This document shows positions 42,766-50,798 of a stretch of DNA of 64,000 nucleotides, in pieces (the first letter of the stretch is position 1; each line of letters starts with the position of its first letter). The position numbers were made by a program, and so were the translations under genes. The notes below the pieces were generated by a model that saw only the letters and a program-made list of their open reading frames with translations, had not been told where the DNA came from and did no database searches. Where the stretch lies: positions 58,097 to 122,096 of the forward strand of contig NZ_BOOZ01000027.1 of NCBI RefSeq assembly GCF_016863495.1, in the 5' to 3' direction. The DNA comes from Micromonospora andamanensis. Lineage in GTDB: Bacteria; Actinomycetota; Actinomycetes; Mycobacteriales; Micromonosporaceae.

Positions 42766-43377
42766 TCACCGCTCGAGGTGGATGGTGTGCTCGGCCAGTG
42801 CCGTCTCGGCGGGATCGTGGCTGGCGATGACCGCCGCAGCGCCAGTGGCGACGTGTTCGGCGAGCAGTTCGTGGACCTGCTGTCGGCTATGGGTGTCGAG
42901 GGCGGCGGTCGGCTCATCCAGGAGGTAGACGTCGGCGTCCTGGACGAGCGCTTGCGCGATGAGGGTGCGCTGGCGCTGGCCGCCGGAGAGTTCGCGCAGC
43001 CGTCGACGGGCCAGGTGTGCGATCTCCAGCCGTTGCATGATCTTCATTACCGACGTGCGATCTTCGCGGCTGAGGCGGCGGCGTAGCGTGAAGCGCCCGA
43101 TCTGCACGCATTCGGTGACGGTCAGCGGTAGAGCGTCGATGTCACCGGTGCGCTGCGGCAGGAGGGCGAGGCGGGTGCCCGGCCGACGGTGAATGGTGCC
43201 TTCGGTCGGTTGCGCGACGCCCGCCAGCAGGTGCAGCAATGTGCTCTTGCCGGAGCCGTTCGCACCGGTCAGGGCTGTCACGGACCCGGATTCGACGCGC
43301 AGGTTGACATGATTCAGGACGGGGACGTCGGCGTATCGAAAGCCGACGTGTTCGGCGGTCAGGACGTCGAAGCTCAA
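42766..43377 (-). CDS. aztA: Zinc ABC transporter ATP-binding protein
   Basis: A 203-residue ATPase: Walker A GANGSGKSTLL (about 39-49), signature LSGGQRQR (about 128), Walker B VYLLDEPTAALD (about 151) and the switch His in VIASHDP. It belongs to the metal-uptake (ZnuC/AztA) group. It is divergent from the permease gene with a Zur-box-like site between them, and completes an Azt-type high-affinity zinc importer. Confidence 0.88.
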   Translation of the reverse strand: MSFDVLTAEHVGFRYADVPVLNHVNLRVESGSVTALTGANGSGKSTLLHLLAGVAQPTEGTIHRRPGTRLALLPQRTGDIDALPLTVTECVQIGRFTLRRRLSREDRTSVMKIMQRLEIAHLARRRLRELSGGQRQRTLIAQALVQDADVYLLDEPTAALDTHSRQQVHELLAEHVATGAAAVIASHDPAETALAEHTIHLER

Positions 43378-43390
43378 CGCATCCCCTAAA

Positions 43391-43405
43391 CAGCAACGGT
43401 TTTCA
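43391..43405. promoter_or_regulatory. Zur-box-like site between aztA and aztB
   Basis: CAGCAACGGTTTTCA is a partly symmetric 15-base site that resembles the actinobacterial Zur consensus (TGAAAATGATTTTCA) mainly in its right half. It lies 14 bp upstream of the aztA start and 20 bp upstream of aztB, where it could control both promoters. A stronger copy lies before the second AztD-like gene. Confidence 0.5.
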
Positions 43406-43424
43406 TTTCAGTATAGTCGGCCGG

Positions 43425-44306
43425 GTGATGTCGTCCCTGGTCGAGCCGTTCACCGTGTCCTTCGTCGTCCGCGCACTCGTCGGCGGTGTGCTGCTGGCCG
43501 GAGTGTGTGCGTTGGTCGGCGTGTGGGTGATCGCCCGAGGGATGACCTTCCTTGGTGAGGCGATGAGCCACGGGATGCTGCCGGGTGTGGCTCTCGCGTC
43601 GATTCTCGGCGGCAACCTCGTTGTCGGGGCCGCCGCCAGTGCCTTCGCCATGGCGGCCGGGGTCAACGCCCTTCGGCACAGCCGCGAGTTCGGCAGGGAT
43701 ACCGGCATCGGGCTGCTGTTCGTCGGGATGCTCTCGGTCGGGGTCATCATCGTGTCGCACTCGCGGTCGTTCGCCACCGACCTGACGGCTTTCCTGTTCG
43801 GCGACGTGCTGGCGATCCAGCGCCCCGACCTGCTGCTGCTCGGCGGCGCTGTCACCGTGGTCGCGGCGGTCACCGCCGCGTGCTACCGGCCGTTCCTCGC
43901 GCTGACCTTCGACCCGCGCAAGGCCAGGACGCTCGGCCTGCGACCGGACCTGGCCAACGCGGTGATGTTGGCGCTGCTGACCCTCACGATGGCGGTCGGT
44001 TTCAGCGTCGTCGGCACCCTACTCGCCTTCGGGATGCTGATCGCACCGTCGGCGGCGGCTTTGCTCGTAGCGCGACGGCTGCCCGCGGTGATGCTGACCA
44101 GCTTCGTGCTCGGCGCGGCCGCCGTCGTGCTTGGCCTGTGGATCTCCTGGTATGCCGCCACCGCCGCCGGCGCCACGATCGCCGCCGTCGCCGTACTGAT
44201 CTTTTTTGTGACCCTCGCGGCGCGGCGGATCACCACCGCGGTACGGCATCTCCGATCGCACGTATCCGCGCCCATCGCCGATCCACCCTTGAGAGGAAGT
44301 TCGTGA
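43425..44306 (+). CDS. aztB: Zinc ABC transporter permease
   Basis: A 293-residue membrane protein of the ABC-3 (ZnuB/MntB) family with about eight helices. Key segments are IARGMTFLGEAMSHGMLPGVALA (about 36-58) and the FLFGDVLAI loop (about 124), followed by RKARTLGLRPDLANAVMLALL and PSAAALLVARRL. It starts at ATG 43425 (ATG 43428 is a nearby alternative) and overlaps the next gene by 4 bp at GTGA. It forms the channel for zinc delivered by AztC. Confidence 0.88.
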   Translation: MMSSLVEPFTVSFVVRALVGGVLLAGVCALVGVWVIARGMTFLGEAMSHGMLPGVALASILGGNLVVGAAASAFAMAAGVNALRHSREFGRDTGIGLLFVGMLSVGVIIVSHSRSFATDLTAFLFGDVLAIQRPDLLLLGGAVTVVAAVTAACYRPFLALTFDPRKARTLGLRPDLANAVMLALLTLTMAVGFSVVGTLLAFGMLIAPSAAALLVARRLPAVMLTSFVLGAAAVVLGLWISWYAATAAGATIAAVAVLIFFVTLAARRITTAVRHLRSHVSAPIADPPLRGSS

Positions 44307-45493
44307 TCAGCGCCAGTACCAGACGCCTCACCGGTATCGCCGCCGTGGGAGTAGCGCTCATTTTGTCCGCGTGCGGCTCGTCAGGTGATCCACCGGTGGC
44401 CGAGGAGACACCGCACGGCTACGTCGCCGGTGCCGAAGAACTGCCCGAAGCCCAGTCGGCCATCGCGTACGTGACCCGTGGGGGTGAGCGGCTGCACCTG
44501 CTCGACCTCATCAGCGGTTCGGAAGGGGAGATCGGTCTGTCGCTCGGTGCCGAGCGGATCTCCGAGGACGGCCGTTTCGTCTACGTCGGCGACGGTGACC
44601 GAGCACTTGAGGTCGTCGATGCCGGAGTCTGGACGGTTGACCACACCGACCATGTGCACTACTACCGGGCACCGGCTCGGTCGGTCGGGGCTCTGACATT
44701 CGACGCGCCGATCACGGCAGTCGCCGGCTTCGAGGCTCACACGACGATCGGTACCGCCGACGGGAAGATCACCGTCCTCGACCGGCGTGACCTTGAAGCT
44801 GGCAAGGTCACCCGGCTTGCCGCGATCGACTCTGGCAGTTCCACGGCGCTGGCGGTGCCGTACGCGGAACGACTTCTCGTCGCCGTCGGCGACGACCCCG
44901 GCCGGCCGGCGGACCGGATCGTCGCCATGGACGAGCGTGGCGAACCTACCGGCGATCTGGAGGTTCCCTGCGCCGCCCCGCGCGGTTGGGCGGTGCTGCG
45001 CGGCGGTGCGGTCATCACCTGCGAGAACAGCCTCGTCCGCGTCAAGCTCGAGGGCGAGAAGCTGAATGCCAAAGCCCTGCCGAGTCCGCGGACGCCGGTA
45101 TCCGCAGACCCATTCGGATACCGGCCACGCAGCAACGAGGCGGCGGTCGCGGATCGCGCCGGAATCTGGTCGGTTAACGCCGCCCAGGCCACGTTGCGGT
45201 ACCTCCCCGTCACCGGACGCCAGTTGGTGGCGGCGGCGTCACCGGCGGACGGGAGCACGGTGCTTGCTCTCGACAGCACCGGCACGCTCGTCAGCTACGA
45301 CCTTGAAACCGGGAAGGTGCTCGCGCAGACATCCGTGCCGGCCGCCAACCTGACGCTCGATATCGATCGCGCCTATCTGGCCGAACCGGCCGCCCGGATC
45401 ATTCACGAGATCGACTACCGCGACGGCCTGCGTACAGCTCGGAAACTGCGGGTCGCCGAGCAACCGGATCTTGCGGTGGAGGTCGGTCGATGA
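44303..45493 (+). CDS. AztD-like lipoprotein beta-propeller, first copy
   Basis: A 396-residue secreted lipoprotein (lipobox LILSAC, Cys about residue 22) with a repeated beta-propeller pattern. It carries the His cluster VDHTDHVHYY (about 112-121), the type of metal-binding segment found in zinc metallochaperones of Azt clusters. The gene lies between the permease and binding-protein genes, with GTGA and ATGA overlaps on either side. It presumably hands zinc to AztC or buffers it; the assignment is by context and His motif. Confidence 0.7.
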   Translation: MISASTRRLTGIAAVGVALILSACGSSGDPPVAEETPHGYVAGAEELPEAQSAIAYVTRGGERLHLLDLISGSEGEIGLSLGAERISEDGRFVYVGDGDRALEVVDAGVWTVDHTDHVHYYRAPARSVGALTFDAPITAVAGFEAHTTIGTADGKITVLDRRDLEAGKVTRLAAIDSGSSTALAVPYAERLLVAVGDDPGRPADRIVAMDERGEPTGDLEVPCAAPRGWAVLRGGAVITCENSLVRVKLEGEKLNAKALPSPRTPVSADPFGYRPRSNEAAVADRAGIWSVNAAQATLRYLPVTGRQLVAAASPADGSTVLALDSTGTLVSYDLETGKVLAQTSVPAANLTLDIDRAYLAEPAARIIHEIDYRDGLRTARKLRVAEQPDLAVEVGR

Positions 45494-46407
45494 GGGTGCC
45501 CAAACTCCTGGCGGTGCTCGTCGCGACGGCTGTCCTGCTGGCCGGCGGCATCGGCTGCACCTCGCCGGATCGTACGCGCATCGTCGTGACCACGAACATC
45601 CTCGGCGATATCGTCTCGAAGATCGTCGGCGATCAGGCTCGGGTCAGCGTGTTGATGAAGCCCAACGCCGATCCGCACTCGTTCGCCATCTCGGCGCGGG
45701 AGGCGCACGCCATGCAGACGGCTGACCTGGTCGTCTACAACGGTCTCGGACTCGAAGAGGCCGTGCTGCACCATGTGCAGGCGGCGAGCACCGAGGGGGT
45801 GCCCACCGTGGAGGTGGGCGCGAGGATCGAGCCGATCGATTACCGGGGCGGCGACGCCGCCGGTCTTCCGGATCCACACTTCTGGACCGACCCGACGCGC
45901 GTCGTTACCGCTCTGCGGCTGCTTACCGAGGAGATCATCGAGCACGTCGACGGTGTGGACGCCGACGTTGTCCGTCAGCGCGCCGAGTCGTACGCGAGTG
46001 AGATCGGTGATCTGGACGCGGAGTTGGTCGAGCGGTTCGCCGGGATTCCAGAGCAGCGGCGGGTTTTGGTCACCAACCATCACGTCTTCGGCTACCTCGC
46101 CGAACGCTACGATCTCGCGGTCGTCGGCGCGATCATTCCGAGTGGGACGACCCTGGCCTCACCGAGCGCCAGCGATCTAGCCTCGCTGGTAACCGCCATC
46201 GAGACCCACCGCGTGCCGGCCATCTTCGCCGACACCGCGCAACCGGCACGCCTTGCCGAGGTCCTCGCCGCCGAGGCCGGCATCACGGTACGCGTGGTCG
46301 GTCTGTACTCGGAATCGCTCAGCGACGCGGACGGCGACGCCGCCAGCTATCTGGACATGATGCGCTTCAACACCGAGGCAATCATCGGCGGCCTGAGCGG
46401 CAGCTGA
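45490..46407 (+). CDS. aztC: Zinc ABC transporter substrate-binding lipoprotein
   Basis: A 305-residue cluster A-I (ZnuA/TroA) metal-binding protein, with a lipobox-like ending (LLAGGIGC) at about residue 23. The metal-ligand histidines are in NADPHSF (about 60), DPHFW (about 129) and TNHHVFGYLAERY (about 196), and the acidic ligand is in FADTAQPARL (about 240). The His-rich loop of ZnuA is short. ATGA overlap with the upstream gene. It delivers zinc to AztB/AztA. Confidence 0.9.
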   Translation: MRVPKLLAVLVATAVLLAGGIGCTSPDRTRIVVTTNILGDIVSKIVGDQARVSVLMKPNADPHSFAISAREAHAMQTADLVVYNGLGLEEAVLHHVQAASTEGVPTVEVGARIEPIDYRGGDAAGLPDPHFWTDPTRVVTALRLLTEEIIEHVDGVDADVVRQRAESYASEIGDLDAELVERFAGIPEQRRVLVTNHHVFGYLAERYDLAVVGAIIPSGTTLASPSASDLASLVTAIETHRVPAIFADTAQPARLAEVLAAEAGITVRVVGLYSESLSDADGDAASYLDMMRFNTEAIIGGLSGS

Positions 46408-46446
46408 CCCCGGCAACACCGGTCGGGGACACTCATGTACGGTACA

Positions 46447-46461
46447 TGAAAACGATTGTCA
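46447..46461. promoter_or_regulatory. Zur-box-like site upstream of second AztD-like gene
   Basis: TGAAAACGATTGTCA is close to the actinobacterial Zur-box consensus (TGAAAATGATTTTCA) with nearly symmetric halves. It lies 23 bp upstream of the GTG start of the gene at 46485. It is a good candidate for zinc-responsive repression. Confidence 0.65.
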
Positions 46462-46484
46462 GTTTCGTTATGGAGGGGAATGCA

Positions 46485-47663
46485 GTGAACCGACGCACAA
46501 GCACCGGCGTGGCCGCAATGGTGGTAGCCGCGCTGGCGCTCACCGCCTGCGCGTCCGACACGACGAGTGAGAGTGGCTCCCCGTCCGCATCGCCGGCCGT
46601 CTCGGTGCAGGAGCCGGTGGCGGTCACCTACCAGGGCGGCATCCACGTGCTCGACGGCGAGACCCTGGAGGTGGCGCGCACGGTCGCGCTCGACGGGTTC
46701 AACCGGATCAACCCGGCCGGCGACGGTACCGGCGTCTTCGTCTCCACCGAGTCCGGCTTCGAGCTGCTCGACGCCGCCGCCGGCCGGATGACCGACATCA
46801 CCTACCCAGGCGCGAAGCCCGGCCACGTCGTACTGCACGGCGACCGCACCATCCTGTTCACCGACGGCACCGGCGAGGTACACAGCTTCGACCCGAAGGG
46901 TCTCGCCGACGGCAAGCCCGCCGGACGTCAGTACAAGACCGCGCAGCCGCACCACGGCGTGGCAGTGGAGCTGGGTGACGGCACCCTTGTGGTAACCCTG
47001 GGCACCGAGGAATCGCGCCCCGGCGCGATCGCGCTTGACAAGGACGGCAAGGAGATTGCCCGCAGTGAGGAGTGCGCCGGCGTTCACGGCGAGGCTGTCG
47101 CGCAGGGGGATGTTGTCGGGCTCGGTTGCAAGGACGGGGTGCTGTTGTTCAAGAACGGTGCCTTCGTCAAGGTGAAGAGCGACCGGGCGTACGGTGCCGT
47201 CGCCACCCAGGTCGGCAGCGACGCCTCGCCCGTCCTGCTCGGCGATTACAAGATCGACCCGGATGCCGAGCGGGAGTTCCCCGAGCAGTTCGCGCTCATC
47301 GACACCGCCGCCAACTCGCTGAAAGTGGTGCCGATGCCCGAGGGCGTCAGCTACAGCTTTCGCTCGCTGGGCCGGGGTCCGCGGGGTGAGGGACTGATCC
47401 TCGGCACCGACGGCAAGCTGCACGTCGTCGACCCCGCCGCCGGCGAGATCACCAACGCCTGGCCCGTGGTCGCTGCCTGGAAGGAGCCGATGAACTGGCA
47501 GGAGCCGCGTCCGGCCCTGTTCGTCCGCGACGACGCCGCATACATCACCGAGCCCGCCACCAAGCAGGTGCACCGACTCGACCTTGCCACCGGCAAGGTG
47601 GTCGGCTCGGTGGAACTGCCCGCGATTCCGAACGAGATCAGCGGAACGCTGTCGGCACACTGA
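46485..47663 (+). CDS. aztD: AztD-type zinc metallochaperone, second copy
   Basis: A 392-residue secreted lipoprotein (LALTAC, Cys about residue 22) with a beta-propeller body. It keeps the AztD motifs PGHVVLHGDRTILFTDG (about 110), PHHGVAVEL (about 158), ECAGVHGEAVAQGDVVGLGC (about 197) and CKDGVLLF. These fit the family better than the copy at 44303. The GTG at 46485 follows a GGAGGGG site. It has its own Zur-like box and is probably transcribed separately. Confidence 0.8.
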   Translation: MNRRTSTGVAAMVVAALALTACASDTTSESGSPSASPAVSVQEPVAVTYQGGIHVLDGETLEVARTVALDGFNRINPAGDGTGVFVSTESGFELLDAAAGRMTDITYPGAKPGHVVLHGDRTILFTDGTGEVHSFDPKGLADGKPAGRQYKTAQPHHGVAVELGDGTLVVTLGTEESRPGAIALDKDGKEIARSEECAGVHGEAVAQGDVVGLGCKDGVLLFKNGAFVKVKSDRAYGAVATQVGSDASPVLLGDYKIDPDAEREFPEQFALIDTAANSLKVVPMPEGVSYSFRSLGRGPRGEGLILGTDGKLHVVDPAAGEITNAWPVVAAWKEPMNWQEPRPALFVRDDAAYITEPATKQVHRLDLATGKVVGSVELPAIPNEISGTLSAH

Positions 47664-47689
47664 GCAACACGGACGCAGGGGCCCGGACT

Positions 47690-47935
47690 GGGGGAACGCG
47701 GTTCGGGCCCTCGCCGACCCCGGCGGGGCGAGTGGGGTGCCGGTCGAGGTTCTCGCGGGCTCGGGTGTAGCGCATGGTGGTTCGCGGGTCGGCGTGGCGG
47801 GCGGCGATCTGCACGTCGCGGAGGCTGACGCCGGCGTCGAGCATGGTCATCGAACGTGTGGCGCGGCATGTGCGGGTGACGCAAGCCCGGTGTGGTGTCG
47901 TCCCAGGCCGAGTCCAGGCGGCACCTCACACGTTC
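47690..47935 (-). pseudogene. Tyrosine recombinase (integrase) C-terminal remnant, frameshifted
   Basis: On the minus strand one frame gives PGLRHPHMPRHTF, the integrase R-H-x-x-R box, and a second frame, after an apparent 2-base loss, gives TMLDAGVSLRDVQIAARHAD then PRTTMRYTRARENLDRHP with the catalytic Tyr. The rest of the protein is gone and the sequence beyond the Tyr decays. It lies at the right side of the island that starts with the tRNA half-gene, as expected for a relic of its integrase. Confidence 0.75.
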
Positions 47936-48528
47936 ATGAGCAGCAGCATCGCTCCCATGCCGGCGGCCATGACGGAGTAGCTGAGCGAGTGCAGCCGGTG
48001 GCGGGACTTCGTCGTGGCGCGGTAGAGCCACCACAGGGCGGTGGCAGCGGCGAGTGCCACGAAGGCGATGTTGACCGTGTCCGCCCATGCCGGTGTCGGC
48101 ACGGGTACTCCGCCGGAGGCGCCGCCGCCGTGGGAGTGTCCGGAGCCTGCGCCGCCGGTTCCCATCTCGGACATGAGTGTGGGCATGGCCGCGAGCATCC
48201 AGATCATCGCCACGTCCATCCCGGCATGGCTGAACAGATCGGCGCGGTCCGCTGCGTGCCGGGTCCGTCGGTAGGCGGGTAGCAGCGCGAGGGCGAGGAT
48301 CGCGAAGACCGCGATCTGTGCCCAGGCGACCGCGCCCTCCACCATCACCCAGACCATGAGGATCATCGCCGCGCTCATCGCGCCGTGGTTGATGCCGATC
48401 AGCTCCTCGTCGGAGAAGGGCTGGTCACGGGAGACCGCCCGGCGGCGGATGACGAGATCGGCGACGCAGACGAGACCGGTAAGTAAAAAGACAACCGTCA
48501 ATACGGGAACCCATGGGGCCTCAAGCAC
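47926..48528 (-). CDS. DUF5134 family membrane protein
   Basis: A 200-residue protein with about six helices (VPVLTVVFLLTGLVCVADLV; HGAMSAAMILMVWVMVEG; AVAWAQIAVFAILALALLP; AGMDVAMIWMLAAMP; TVNIAFVALAAATALWWLY; SYSVMAAGMGAMLLLMNV). His residues at HGAMS, HAGMD and a GHSHGGG loop give a metal-binding look. DUF5134 proteins are common beside copper/redox genes in actinobacteria, function unknown. Its neighbour is a PepSY-TM protein, divergently transcribed. Confidence 0.8.
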   Translation of the reverse strand: MLEAPWVPVLTVVFLLTGLVCVADLVIRRRAVSRDQPFSDEELIGINHGAMSAAMILMVWVMVEGAVAWAQIAVFAILALALLPAYRRTRHAADRADLFSHAGMDVAMIWMLAAMPTLMSEMGTGGAGSGHSHGGGASGGVPVPTPAWADTVNIAFVALAAATALWWLYRATTKSRHRLHSLSYSVMAAGMGAMLLLMNV

Positions 48529-48587
48529 GACTACAACTTAGACCATGTGACCCGGGCGACCGGCGACCCTTGAAAGGGCCCACCTCG

Positions 48588-50021
48588 ATGACCGTCTCAG
48601 AGACCGAAGCGCCGCCTCCCGCGGAGATGCCGGCGCCCGCCGCGAGAGTCCGCAGGACGAACTGGTTCGCCGCGTTCTGGCGCTGGCACTTCTACGGGTC
48701 GCTCATCGTCATTCCGGTGCTCTTCGCCCTCTCCGTCACCGGCATGATCTACATGTTTCGCGACGACGTGGACTCCCTCACGCATCCTGGGGTGCTGAAG
48801 GTTTCCGTGGTCGAGGGCGCCCAGCGGGCCGCCTTGTCCGCCCAGGAGGCGGCGGTTCGCGCCGAGTTCCCGGATCGTTCGATCCTGTCCGTCCAGGACG
48901 GCATCGGCGACCGGGCCACCCTGTTCGTCGCCGCCCAGGAGGACGGCAGCACCACGAACGTCTACGTGAACCCCTACACCTCCGAGGTCACCGGTGCGCT
49001 CAGCCAGGACCAACTCGTCTCCACCTGGGCGGAGCGCATCCACGGTGACCTGCTCATCGGCGACGGTGGCGTAGGAGACCGGATCGTCGAGCTCGGCGCC
49101 TCGTGGGGGATCGTGCTGACGATCACCGGTTTCATCATCTTCTTCCTCGGCCGGAAGGCCCGCAGCGGCGCCCAGGCCAAGGGCAGACGCGGTGCCCGGG
49201 TCCGTGGCTGGCACGCCATCGTCGGGCTCCCCGTCGGGCTCGGCGTCCTGCTGCTCGTCGTCTCCGGCCTGCCGTGGACCGGCTTCTGGGGCGCCAAAGC
49301 GTCGGAACTCGCGGCGCACGGCAACATCTCGCTCTGGGGTGAGGATCCCGGTGCCGAGTCCACCATCCGGCAGCAGATCGAGAACAGCGACGGCCAGTCG
49401 GCGCCCGCCGGCTGGGCCTCCGGCAACGCGCCGCAGGGCACCAGCACCGGCGCCGGCACACCGATCTCGATCGACAAGGCCGTCGCCACGGCGCAGGCAC
49501 AGGGCGCTCCCGGGCCGTACCTGATCATGTATCCCGAAGGCGAAGAAGGCGTGTTCAGCGTGATGAGCAGCCAGTGGTACAACGTCGGCAACCCCGCCGA
49601 GTCCGACGTCACCCAGGAGACAACGGTCCACGTCGACCAGTACAGCGGCGAGAAGGTCGGCCAGTACAGCTATGCCGACTACAGCGCCATGGCCAAGGTC
49701 GTGTCCCACGGGATCGCCCTGCACGAGGGACGGCGTCTCGGCGTCGCGAACGAGATCCTGTCCACGCTGTTCTGCCTCGCCGTGATCTTCATGTGCGTCA
49801 CCGGGCCGATGATGTGGTGGACCCGCCGCGGCACTGCCTCCGGGCTGGCCGCGCCCCGCGCGAAACTCCCGATCTGGGGCAACTGGCTCCTGCTCGCCGC
49901 GATGGCCGTCCTCGGCGTGTTCCTGCCCCTGTTCGGTCTGTCGCTGCTGGTGATCCTCGCGCTGGACCAACTCCTGATTCGCCGGGTGCCGGCACTCAGG
50001 AGTTTCTTCGGCACGGTGTGA
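48588..50021 (+). CDS. PepSY-associated transmembrane protein
   Basis: A 477-residue membrane protein. The N-terminus has WFAAFWRWHFYGSLIVIPVL (about 28-47) and the FALSVTGMIYMF helix; a large extracytoplasmic region of two PepSY domains follows (VNPYTSEVTGALS; VHVDQYSGEKVGQYSYAD), with helices at ITGFIIFFLGRK and GVLLLVVSGLPWTGFWG, and FCLAVIFMCVTGPMMWWTRR near the end. Members act in iron or heme reduction, or metal-related electron transfer. ATG 48588. Paired divergently with DUF5134. Confidence 0.88.
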   Translation: MTVSETEAPPPAEMPAPAARVRRTNWFAAFWRWHFYGSLIVIPVLFALSVTGMIYMFRDDVDSLTHPGVLKVSVVEGAQRAALSAQEAAVRAEFPDRSILSVQDGIGDRATLFVAAQEDGSTTNVYVNPYTSEVTGALSQDQLVSTWAERIHGDLLIGDGGVGDRIVELGASWGIVLTITGFIIFFLGRKARSGAQAKGRRGARVRGWHAIVGLPVGLGVLLLVVSGLPWTGFWGAKASELAAHGNISLWGEDPGAESTIRQQIENSDGQSAPAGWASGNAPQGTSTGAGTPISIDKAVATAQAQGAPGPYLIMYPEGEEGVFSVMSSQWYNVGNPAESDVTQETTVHVDQYSGEKVGQYSYADYSAMAKVVSHGIALHEGRRLGVANEILSTLFCLAVIFMCVTGPMMWWTRRGTASGLAAPRAKLPIWGNWLLLAAMAVLGVFLPLFGLSLLVILALDQLLIRRVPALRSFFGTV

Positions 50022-50164
50022 ACCTCGGCGACGGCCGGGTCGACGTGGCCGTCGCGCCGACCGAGGAAGGAATTCGGTCGTGCGGCGGCCCACGAGATCG
50101 CCGCGTTGGCGATGCCGCGTGATCGGTGTGGTCCGGCCGGTCTCCACCCGTGCCGGTTGCACGC

Positions 50165-50722
50165 TCACTGGTGCAGGTGTGCGCGCTGCCCCTCGCGGTC
50201 GAAGACCATGATCAGCTCGGCCGGCTCGTCGAGCGCTGTCATCGAGTGGGGCGTCATCGTCGAGAACTCGGCTGCCTCGCCCTTTTCGACCTCGATCTGC
50301 CGTTCGCCGAGCCAGAGCAGCACCCTGCCTTCGAGCACCAGGAACCAGTCGTACCCCGGATGGACCCGCTGCGCCGGCATCGTCGCCTCAGGCTCCAACC
50401 GGACCTTCATCGCCATGGTGCGCCCGTCGACGCGGCTCAGCGGCCACGTGGTGCGCGAGCCCGAACGGTGCTGCACGGGGCGGATCACCACGTCCTCGTC
50501 GCTGGTTGCCTCGAAAAGGACGTCGAGGCTGACCTGTAGCGCGTTGGCCAAGGGCACGAGCACGTCGAGGCTGAGCGTCCGTTTGCCCGTCTCGACCCGG
50601 CTGATCGTCGACGGGCTGAGGTTGGTGCGTTCGGCGAGCTGGTCCAGGGAGTAGCCGAGCGTGGTGCGGATGCTTCGCAGCCGGGTGCGCGCCAGCCGCT
50701 CTACGTCGCTGCCGTCGTTCAT
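50165..50722 (-). CDS. XRE-family regulator with C-terminal cupin domain
   Basis: A 185-residue regulator: an N-terminal Cro/CI-type helix-turn-helix (LDQLAERTNLSPSTISRVET, about 25-45) and a cupin sensor domain (HPGYDWFLVLEGRVLLWLGE, about 119-138, then VEKGEAAEFSTMTPHSM). Such proteins sense small molecules through the cupin. It is divergent from the fused oxidoreductase gene, and a 7+7 palindrome in the 76-bp gap is its probable operator. Confidence 0.9.
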   Translation of the reverse strand: MNDGSDVERLARTRLRSIRTTLGYSLDQLAERTNLSPSTISRVETGKRTLSLDVLVPLANALQVSLDVLFEATSDEDVVIRPVQHRSGSRTTWPLSRVDGRTMAMKVRLEPEATMPAQRVHPGYDWFLVLEGRVLLWLGERQIEVEKGEAAEFSTMTPHSMTALDEPAELIMVFDREGQRAHLHQ

Positions 50723-50741
50723 CTCTCCAGCATGAGGATGT

Positions 50742-50758
50742 CTTGCGAATCTCGCAAG
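50742..50758. promoter_or_regulatory. Perfect palindrome, probable operator of the XRE-cupin regulator
   Basis: CTTGCGA-atc-TCGCAAG has perfect 7-base arms and sits between the divergent regulator (start 50722) and oxidoreductase (start 50799) genes. The symmetry and location fit binding by the dimeric HTH protein. Confidence 0.7.
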
Positions 50759-50798
50759 CCGCCTTTCAGGTGCCGCCAGGTGTTCCTACGCTTGACGC

